Assembly (NCBI GenBank): GCA_027031945.1
Contig: JALVPE010000037.1
Span: 1 to 5,438, forward strand
DNA: 5,438 bases
Direction of reading: 5' to 3'
DNA from: Candidatus Moraniibacteriota bacterium
GTDB taxonomy: Bacteria; Patescibacteriota; Minisyncoccia; Moranbacterales; GCA-2747515
The translations under genes and the position numbers were made by a program. The notes under the pieces were generated by a model that was not told where the DNA came from, did no database searches, and saw only the letters and a program-made list of their open reading frames with translations. Shown here piece after piece: positions 1-5,438 of the stretch. How positions within the stretch are numbered: the first letter of the stretch is position 1; every line of letters starts with the position of its first letter.

Positions 1-1
1 A

Positions 2-500
<499 letters not shown>

Positions 501-508
<8 letters not shown>

Positions 509-1487
509 TATAATTATTTTTATAATACTAATTTTATTATCAGCGCTATTTTCTAGTGCTGAAACTGCATTTTTTTCACTTTCTCCAGCGCAAGTTAAGC
601 TAATGGTGCAAAATAAAAAATTTGCATATAACATTATTGAAAAACTCAAAAATAAGCCTAAGAGATTATTAATTACAATTTTAATTGGAAACAACATTGT
701 AAATTTATTTACTGCATCTTATGCGACAATTGTGGCTGGACGATTTTTTGGTTCGGCAGCATTGGGAATTGCTACAGGCATTAGTACAATTTTGATTTTA
801 GTTTTTGGTGAAATTATTCCAAAGTCGTTTGCAATTGCAAAAAATGTACATATTGCACAAATCACTGCATGGCCGACTTATATAATGTATATAATTTTTG
901 TGCCAATAGTTTTTTTGCTTCATAGGATGAGTAAGGGATTATATAAATTATTTGGCATTAATGTAGATTCTCAGCGTGTTACAGAAGAAGAAATAAGAAT
1001 TATGACACAAATTGGAGTAGAGCATGGTGAAATTGATAACGAGGAGCATCAAATGATAGAAAATGTTTTTCAATTTGACGATATAACCGTAAAAGAAGTG
1101 ATGATGCCGTTTAATAAAATTATCGCGCTTTCCGCAACTGTGCCGGTAGAGCAAATTGCATATCAAGTATCTCAAATTGGACATTCACGTTATCCGGTAT
1201 ATGAAGGCGATAATGATGACAAAATGATTGGGTATATTCATGTGAATACCATAATGAAAGTACTTAATTCTAATGAAAGACACAAACCAATAGGTGAATT
1301 TGTTTCAGAAGTACAATATGTGAGTGAAAATGAAAAAATAGAAAAAGTATTCCGTAAAATGAATAAAAAATATTCTCATATGTTTTTGGTTAATAATTAC
1401 AAGGGACAACTTGTAGGACTCGTGACTTTGGAGGATATTATAGAAGAACTTGTAGGAGAAATTATTGATGAAACAGATAAAAAATAA
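501..1487 (+). CDS. CNNM/CorC-type membrane protein (DUF21 + CBS pair), lacking the CorC C-terminal domain
   Basis: The 328-residue protein has the order typical of the CNNM/CorC (hemolysin C-like, UPF0053) family, whose studied members take part in Mg2+ export at the cytoplasmic membrane. The DUF21 region covers about residues 1-150 with hydrophobic segments near 3-20, 56-80, 86-106 and 120-140. It carries the family motifs SALFSSAETAFFS (14-26), IGNNIVN (62-68) and FGEIIPKS (102-109). The acidic linker VTEEEIRIM...GEIDNEEHQMI (160-186) precedes two CBS modules, about 197-257 (starting VKEVMMPF) and 262-325 (ending VTLEDIIEELVGEI). CBS pairs usually bind adenine nucleotides. The protein ends right after the second CBS module; many relatives have a further ~80-residue CorC_HlyC domain, absent here. 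The ATG at 501 is supported because DUF21 begins immediately. Only a weak GAG Shine-Dalgarno (490-492) precedes it, and ATGAATGA overlaps the upstream stop, suggesting translational coupling. Family assignment is secure; the transported ion is inferred. Confidence 0.92.
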
Positions 1488-1496
1488 ATTTTTGAT

Positions 1497-1525
1497 TTGA
1501 CATAGTGTTTTGTATAGTGTACATT
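1497..1525 (+). promoter_or_regulatory. Sigma70-type promoter for the orphan membrane-protein gene
   Basis: A perfect -35 box TTGACA (1497-1502) is followed after 17 bases by TACATT (1520-1525, four of six matches to TATAAT). Transcription would start near 1532, giving a leader of about 55 bases. The promoter lies ten bases after the stop of the CorC-type gene, so the next gene has its own transcription start. I see no convincing terminator hairpin between that stop and the promoter, so readthrough from upstream is also possible. Confidence 0.65.
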
Positions 1526-1575
1526 ATATAGTCATGTATTTTAACAAAAAATCATTATAGAACATAAGCAAAAAA

Positions 1576-1580
1576 AGGAG
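1576..1580 (+). promoter_or_regulatory. Shine-Dalgarno sequence fixing the start at 1588
   Basis: AGGAG (1576-1580), within an A-rich run, stands seven bases before ATG 1588. This is the only strong ribosome-binding site seen in the window. It contrasts with the starts of leuS and the transposase gene, which have none. Confidence 0.8.
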
Positions 1581-1587
1581 AAATATC

Positions 1588-2478
1588 ATGAAAAATGCTG
1601 TAAGAAGTATTGTTTTTGTTATTGGTTGCTTATTTGTTGCAAATGTTTTCGCAACCACAACATTTGAAGAAATACCATTGAAAAATGGATCGATTGTGGT
1701 ACGGCAGTGGCAAAAAACTTTGAAAAAAGAATTTATTACAGAGCCTGTGCCAAATGATTTATCTTTGAGTAAAGAGCAAAAAGAAAAGTTGTGGCAAGGG
1801 GGCTCCTTAGTAATTAAAAAAACTGACCTTTCAATAAAACAAATTTTACATCATCCTCTCATAGAGAAGATTAGGACAGACGGAGTTGTTTCTTGGCATG
1901 ATGGCAACTATCATATTGGAAAGTTCATACTTGTGGAGAAAGTATATAATTCTACCATTATTTCTGGAGTATTGATTTTCATATCAATTGTTGCGTTATT
2001 TTTTAGTGCAGTTGGTACGTATAAAAGTAAAGAAATAATGAGTTTTGATGTAATACTATTTAATATTGTGTCATTTGGCATTTTACCTTCCTTTGCCACA
2101 ATTGGAGGAAATTGTCTTTATGTCGCTGATCAGCTTATTGCTAATGGATTACTTGCTCACATATGTGGTGTAATCGGTATAGTTATTCTTATAGTTATTC
2201 TTATTGGTTCAATACTTATGGTATGTTTTTTTGGGTTTGCTAATAATATTGATACATGTGTATCAAATAGTATTTTTGTTCGAGTTACATCCATTATAAT
2301 ACTTATTATGTTTTCTATCGCATTGATTTTCATTAGCATTATAGTATTTATTGACTCAAATTCCATTGGCGTTGTATTGCAATGGATAGTTTATCTTGTG
2401 GGATGCATAATAGGCATTCCATTGGCGTGCTCTGTTGGCAAAATGACTGTTAATGTCATGAATGTACATCATAGTTGA
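1588..2478 (+). CDS. Unrecognised protein with signal peptide, ~100-residue outer domain and five membrane segments
   Basis: I do not recognise this 296-residue protein. It begins with a typical signal peptide: positive N-end (MKNAVR), hydrophobic core (residues 8-18) and a plausible cleavage site VFA|TT after A22. Residues 23-122 form a soluble region, probably outside the membrane, containing SLSKEQKEKLWQGGSL (59-74) and DGVVSWHDGNYHIGK (98-112). Five hydrophobic segments follow at about 123-143, 153-173, 190-215, 232-255 and 262-283, with a short C-terminal tail. Cysteines at 176, 193, 213, 224, 273 and 281 all lie in or near the membrane half. A good Shine-Dalgarno sequence and upstream promoter support the ATG at 1588; the gene ends with TGA. 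It lies between its own promoter and a strong terminator, so it is probably monocistronic. The architecture, a processed outer domain followed by a helical bundle, would fit an envelope or anchoring role, but no function can be assigned from sequence alone. Confidence 0.85.
   Translation: MKNAVRSIVFVIGCLFVANVFATTTFEEIPLKNGSIVVRQWQKTLKKEFITEPVPNDLSLSKEQKEKLWQGGSLVIKKTDLSIKQILHHPLIEKIRTDGVVSWHDGNYHIGKFILVEKVYNSTIISGVLIFISIVALFFSAVGTYKSKEIMSFDVILFNIVSFGILPSFATIGGNCLYVADQLIANGLLAHICGVIGIVILIVILIGSILMVCFFGFANNIDTCVSNSIFVRVTSIIILIMFSIALIFISIIVFIDSNSIGVVLQWIVYLVGCIIGIPLACSVGKMTVNVMNVHHS
2179..2202 (+). repeat. Perfect 12-bp tandem duplication in the membrane-protein gene
   Basis: ATAGTTATTCTT occurs at 2179-2190 and again at 2191-2202. 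It is in frame and encodes IVIL twice (residues 198-205), within the third hydrophobic segment. That segment is longer than a usual membrane helix (about 26-29 residues), consistent with a recent four-residue duplication. Confidence 0.9.
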
Positions 2479-2490
2479 AAAAAATATCAA

Positions 2491-2530
2491 AATACGATAA
2501 GGTTATAGATATAACTTTATCGTATTTTTT
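2491..2530 (+). terminator. Rho-independent terminator after the orphan membrane-protein gene
   Basis: The left arm 2491-2506 (AATACGATAAGGTTAT) pairs with 2511-2526 (ATAACTTTATCGTATT) over 16 positions with one G-U pair, around an AGAT loop. A run of T follows at 2525-2530. It begins 12 bases after the TGA at 2476-2478. It also ends only seven bases before the leuS start, so it is either the boundary between two transcription units or part of a very short leuS leader. Confidence 0.88.
2510..2515 (+). promoter_or_regulatory. Possible -10 box for a near-leaderless leuS transcript
   Basis: TATAAC (2510-2515) matches five of six positions of the -10 consensus and sits inside the terminator hairpin. 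A start near 2522 would give a leader of roughly 11 bases without a Shine-Dalgarno sequence. The matching -35 position (2487-2492, TCAAAA) is poor, so this is tentative. Confidence 0.25.
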
Positions 2531-2533
2531 ATT

Positions 2534-5293
2534 ATGGAACGTTACGAACATAAAAAAGTAGAAGATAAGTGGCGCAAAAAATGGATTGAAGCCAATGTTT
2601 ATAAAACAACAGAAGATTCTGACAAAGAGAAATTTTATATTTTGGATATGTTTCCATATCCCAGTGGTGCCGGACTTCATGTGGGTCATCCAAAAGGCTA
2701 TATCGCAACAGATATAATATCACGGTACAAAAAAATGAACAATTTTAATGTGCTTCATCCGATGGGATGGGATGCTTTTGGGCTTCCTGCTGAACAACAT
2801 GCTCTCAAAAATAAAGTACATCCACGAATTGGTACGGACGAAAACATCAAAACATTTAAAAAACAACTAGAAAAAATTTCACTAAATTATGATTGGGAGC
2901 GAGAAATTTCAACTACGGACCCAGAGTTTTATAAGTGGACTCAGTGGGCATTTATTCAAATGTACAAAAAAGGTTTGGTATATCAATCGAACGAGCCAAT
3001 AAACTGGTGTCCATCATGTAAAACGGGTCTCGCAAATGAAGATTTAGAAAACGGAGCATGTGAGAGATGTGACACGCCGATAGAAAAGAAAAAAATCCCA
3101 CAATGGGTAATAAAAATCACAGACTATGCAGATAGACTTTTGGAAGATTTAGACAAACTTAATTGGCAAGAACACATAAAAGAACTTCAAAGAAACTGGA
3201 TAGGACGGAGTGAAGGTGCTAATATTAGTTTTAAAGTTAAAAGTGAAAAGCTGAAAGATGAGGAAATAGAAGTTTTTACAACACGACCTGACACTTTATA
3301 TGGTGCTACTTATATGGTACTTGCTCCGGAACATGAATTAATTAATAATGAAAAATTAAAAATTAAAAATTGGAGTGAGGTGGTAGCATATCAAAAAGAA
3401 GCGAGTAAAAAAACTGAGATAGAGCGGACTGCTGAAGGGAGAGAAAAAACTGGTGTGCGACTTGAAGGTGTAATGGCTGTCAATCCAGTAAATGATGAGG
3501 AAATCCCAATTTTTATAGCAGATTATGTTTTGGCTGATTATGGAACTGGAGCAATCATGGCAGTACCTGCACATGATGAGCGTGATTTTGAATTTGCTCA
3601 GAAATATAATATTGAGATTAAACCTGTAGTTTTGAAAAAAGACGAAAAGGCACGTAGTGTTTTGATGGGTATTAAAAATATCAGTGAAGATGATTTAAGT
3701 AAAATTGGAGTTGAAATTGTGGAAAAAAAAGATGATCGTTATCATGTTTTTATTCCATTTAACAAAATTGAAGAATATAAAGAATTGATTAGAAAAAAAA
3801 TGGAAAATCATTTTTGGAATGAATTTTATACAGGAAAAAAATTTTATTTTATTTTTAAACATAAAGATGGAAAAATAGAAGAATTTGAATTAAATTCTGA
3901 TACAAATGATCAAATTGATGCTTATGGAATGACTTTTAATGATGAACAAGTAAAAGAAAAACCGGAGAATGTTTATGGTTGGTTAGCAAAGAATGACTTT
4001 TATAAAGAATTATTACTTTCAACTGATAGAGGTGTTATGATAAATTCTCAAGAATTTGATGGAATGGATAGTGAAGAAGCAAAAGAAAAAATTACCAAAA
4101 AAGCTGGCGGAAAAATGACAACGTCTTATAAACTTCGTGATTGGGTTTTTTCCCGACAGAGGTATTGGGGCGAGCCAATTCCTTTAATCCATTGTGATAA
4201 ATGTGGAGTGGTTACCGTACCGGAAGACGAGTTGCCACTTGAACTTCCTGAGGTTGAAAGTTATGAGCCTACAGGCACAGGTGAATCACCGCTTGCAGCA
4301 ATTGATGAATGGGTTAATACCACTTGTCCAGAGTGTGGAGGTAGTGCTAAGCGAGAAACTAATACGATGCCACAATGGGCAGGGTCTAGTTGGTATTATT
4401 TGCGTTACATTGATCCCAAAAATGATAAGGCACTTGTAGATAAAGATAAAGAAAAATATTGGTCACCAGTAGATTTTTATGTCGGTGGTGCAGAGCATGC
4501 TACAAGACACTTGATTTACGCACGTTTTTGGCATAAGTTTTTGTATGATATTGGTGTGGTGAATTATGATGAGCCTTTTAGTAAATTGCAAACAGTTGGA
4601 CTCATTATGGCAGAAGATGGACGTAAAATGAGTAAACGGTGGGGTAATGTGATAAATCCAGATGATGTGATTGAGAGGTTTGGTTCTGACACTTTCCGAC
4701 TTTATGAAATGTTTATGGGACCATTTGATGCATCTATTGCATGGAGTACAGAAGGACTTGTTGGTCCGAGAAAATTTTTAGAAAAAATTTGGAAAAGTTA
4801 TCAGTCAGGTTATGTTGGAACAGAAACATCAGAGAATTTGAAAAAGACACTGCACAAGACAATCAAAAAAGTAGGTGAAGACATAGAAGAAATGAAATAC
4901 AATACAGCAATAAGTGCAATGATGGTGCTGGCAAATCAACTGGAAAATGAAAAGAACATGTCAAAAGAAGATTTTGGTAAACTTTTGAAAATTTTGTCAC
5001 CTTTTGCACCGCATATGACACAAGAGTTATGGAGTCAAATGGGTAATGATACGTTCCTAGTGGAAGAAACTTGGCCTGAGTATGATGAAAAATATTTGAG
5101 CGATGATGAAATAACACTTGTAGTACAAGTAAATGGAAAGGTAAGAGATAAAATAACAGTAAGTGCTGACATAACAGAGGACGAAGCAAAAGAAAAAGCA
5201 CTAGAAAGTGAAAAAGTACAAAAATACATTGGCGACAAAGAAATCAAAAAAATAATCTTCGTACCAGGCAAACTCATTAGTATCGTTGTGTAA
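2534..5293 (+). CDS. leuS: Leucyl-tRNA synthetase with a large editing-domain insertion
   Basis: This is the cytoplasmic class I enzyme that joins leucine to tRNA(Leu) using ATP and hydrolyses mischarged tRNA. Of its 919 residues, the Rossmann fold shows PYPSGAGLHVGH (HIGH-type motif 49-52) and NWCPSC...CERC (159/162/176/179), a zinc-ribbon-like module. The CP1 editing domain has TTRPDT (249-254) and VPAHDERD (344-351), where D351 corresponds to the conserved editing aspartate. DWVFSRQRYWGEPIP (536-550) returns to the catalytic core. A second CxxC pair set (554/557, 598/601) and SSWYY (618-622) follow, then KMSKR (698-702), where the usual last serine is arginine. The helical anticodon-binding domain covers about 740-850. 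The C-terminal tRNA-binding module ends with VQVNGKVRDK...IIFVPGKLISIVV. The leucine-specific insertion before KMSKS is nearly absent, while residues 367-495 form an unusual insertion. The start MERYEHKKVEDKW matches typical LeuRS N-termini, but no Shine-Dalgarno sequence precedes it. It is followed by a hairpin with a T tail. Confidence 0.98.
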   Translation: MERYEHKKVEDKWRKKWIEANVYKTTEDSDKEKFYILDMFPYPSGAGLHVGHPKGYIATDIISRYKKMNNFNVLHPMGWDAFGLPAEQHALKNKVHPRIGTDENIKTFKKQLEKISLNYDWEREISTTDPEFYKWTQWAFIQMYKKGLVYQSNEPINWCPSCKTGLANEDLENGACERCDTPIEKKKIPQWVIKITDYADRLLEDLDKLNWQEHIKELQRNWIGRSEGANISFKVKSEKLKDEEIEVFTTRPDTLYGATYMVLAPEHELINNEKLKIKNWSEVVAYQKEASKKTEIERTAEGREKTGVRLEGVMAVNPVNDEEIPIFIADYVLADYGTGAIMAVPAHDERDFEFAQKYNIEIKPVVLKKDEKARSVLMGIKNISEDDLSKIGVEIVEKKDDRYHVFIPFNKIEEYKELIRKKMENHFWNEFYTGKKFYFIFKHKDGKIEEFELNSDTNDQIDAYGMTFNDEQVKEKPENVYGWLAKNDFYKELLLSTDRGVMINSQEFDGMDSEEAKEKITKKAGGKMTTSYKLRDWVFSRQRYWGEPIPLIHCDKCGVVTVPEDELPLELPEVESYEPTGTGESPLAAIDEWVNTTCPECGGSAKRETNTMPQWAGSSWYYLRYIDPKNDKALVDKDKEKYWSPVDFYVGGAEHATRHLIYARFWHKFLYDIGVVNYDEPFSKLQTVGLIMAEDGRKMSKRWGNVINPDDVIERFGSDTFRLYEMFMGPFDASIAWSTEGLVGPRKFLEKIWKSYQSGYVGTETSENLKKTLHKTIKKVGEDIEEMKYNTAISAMMVLANQLENEKNMSKEDFGKLLKILSPFAPHMTQELWSQMGNDTFLVEETWPEYDEKYLSDDEITLVVQVNGKVRDKITVSADITEDEAKEKALESEKVQKYIGDKEIKKIIFVPGKLISIVV
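3632..4018 (+). other. AT-rich inserted segment in the LeuRS editing domain
   Basis: Between IKPVV (362-366) and TDRGVMINS (497-505) the protein has about 130 residues. E. coli LeuRS, as I recall it, has roughly 15 there, so about 115 are extra. The segment is rich in K, E, F, I and N. It contains DRYHVFIPFNKIEEYKELI, FWNEFYTGKKFYFIFKHKDG and VYGWLAKNDFYKELL, looking like a small alpha/beta domain. By hand count, GC is 64/300 (21%) for 3661-3960 against 132/300 (44%) for 4081-4380. No Nudix box, zinc-binding cysteine pair or LAGLIDADG motif is visible. The frame is intact on both sides, so it is translated as part of the enzyme. From memory, other CPR LeuRS also carry insertions at this site, so it may be lineage-specific rather than unique. 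Confidence 0.75.
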
Positions 5294-5296
5294 ATC

Positions 5297-5336
5297 AAGG
5301 TTCAACCTTCGGGACTCCGAAGGTTGAACCTTTTTT
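5297..5336 (+). terminator. Nested palindrome with T tail: leuS terminator and possible REP-like element
   Basis: AAGGTTCAACCTT (5297-5309) and AAGGTTGAACCTT (5320-5332) are reverse complements flanking CGGGACTCCG, forming a 16-bp perfect stem with a GACT loop, followed by T at 5331-5336. Each 13-base arm is itself a palindrome around one central base (C or G), so alternative cruciform folds exist. It starts three bases after the leuS stop, which fits an intrinsic terminator. The transposase gene starting 12 bases later also makes it a candidate REP-type hairpin recognised by that transposase. I see no GTAG tetranucleotide beside it, the usual mark of classical REPs. Confidence 0.88.
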
Positions 5337-5347
5337 GTAATATTTTT

Positions 5348-5438
5348 ATGAGAAAAACAATTTTTGCAAATGATGAATTTTATCATGTTTATAATCGTGG
5401 AGTGGATAAGCGTGATATTTTTGTGGATGATTTAGATT
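5348..5438 (+). CDS. IS200-like / REP-associated tyrosine transposase, N-terminal part (cut by window end)
   Basis: An ATG at 5348 opens a frame that runs to the window edge; 30 codons are visible. They read MRKTIFANDEFYHVYNRGVDKRDIFVDD, and the pattern F-x-N-x-x-x-Y-H-V-x-N-R-G-V-x-K-R-x-I-F is the characteristic opening of Y1 (IS200-like) transposase domains of the RAYT/TnpA_REP group. These are HUH-type single-strand nucleases that nick at hairpins. The catalytic HUH motif and tyrosine would lie further downstream and cannot be seen. No Shine-Dalgarno sequence precedes the start; the leader is T-rich and directly follows the nested palindrome. Whether the gene is intact is unknown. Confidence 0.82.
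   Translation, partial: MRKTIFANDEFYHVYNRGVDKRDIFVDDLD

Noticed and set aside
1488..1587. Riboswitch or small RNA in the intergenic region before the membrane-protein gene
   Set aside because: The region is only 100 bases, A/T-rich, and is accounted for by a promoter and Shine-Dalgarno; I see no stable conserved fold.
2499..2504. AAGGTT shared between the 2491-2526 hairpin and the arms of the 5297-5332 palindrome
   Set aside because: Only six bases match and the rest of the two hairpins differ, so this is likely coincidence rather than the same repeat family.
2476..2508. Possible UGA-recoded genome (UGA read as glycine), which would extend the membrane-protein gene to TAG 2506-2508
   Set aside because: leuS contains no in-frame TGA in 919 codons and its conserved glycines use GGN codons. 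Reading through the first gene's TGA would create a long overlap with the CorC-type gene. The standard stop is simpler.
3350..3371. Short tandem ATTAAAA-like units in leuS
   Set aside because: Ordinary AT-rich low complexity encoding EKLKIKNW in a variable part of the editing domain; too short to be meaningful.
3632..4018. Intein, homing endonuclease or Nudix domain inside LeuRS
   Set aside because: No intein splice-junction residues (Cys/Ser start, HN end), no LAGLIDADG motif and no Nudix box are visible; the segment reads as a plain in-frame insertion.
4194..4439. An 81-residue open frame on the + strand inside leuS
   Set aside because: It lies in another frame of a highly conserved part of leuS (zinc motif to SSWYY), resembles no family and has no ribosome-binding site.
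4863..5201. A 112-residue open frame on the - strand, opposite the 3' part of leuS
   Set aside because: Leucine/serine/phenylalanine-rich composition is what the complement of K/E-rich codons gives; there is no start signal and it lies opposite a conserved gene.

Overview
The window is AT-rich. All its recognisable genes lie on the + strand. It most resembles a member of the Candidate Phyla Radiation (Patescibacteria) or a similarly AT-rich, reduced bacterium. This is inferred from the style of the leucyl-tRNA synthetase (large editing-domain insertion, KMSKR variant, very short leucine-specific region), the lysine/glutamate-rich orphan protein, and an IS200-like/REP-associated transposase beside a hairpin. 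Two genes end in TGA and leuS reads 919 codons with no internal TGA, so nothing supports a UGA-recoded genetic code.

Layout. (1) Positions 2-508 hold the 3' part of a charged, coiled-coil-like protein of unknown function. Its coding sequence contains an uninterrupted run of 30 A. (2) Positions 501-1487 overlap it by 8 bases and encode a CNNM/CorC-type membrane protein (DUF21 plus paired CBS domains) without the usual C-terminal CorC domain. These two genes look like the end of one operon. (3) A sigma70-like promoter at 1497-1525 and a good Shine-Dalgarno sequence drive an unrecognised secreted-plus-membrane protein (1588-2478), closed by a strong hairpin terminator (2491-2530). This gene is therefore its own transcription unit. 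(4) leuS (2534-5293) starts only seven bases after that terminator stem and has no ribosome-binding site. It encodes leucyl-tRNA synthetase with an inserted segment of about 115 extra residues in the editing domain, and that segment is much more AT-rich than its flanks. (5) leuS is followed by an elaborate nested palindrome with a T tail (5297-5336). The first 30 codons of a probable REP-associated/IS200-like Y1 transposase follow and run off the window.

The genes do not form one obvious pathway. leuS is a housekeeping gene placed between an orphan membrane-protein unit and a transposase-hairpin module. The strongest leads are the A30 tract, the editing-domain insertion, the hairpin-abutting start of leuS, and the nested palindrome next to the transposase. 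I did not find a defence system, a CRISPR array or RNA genes.
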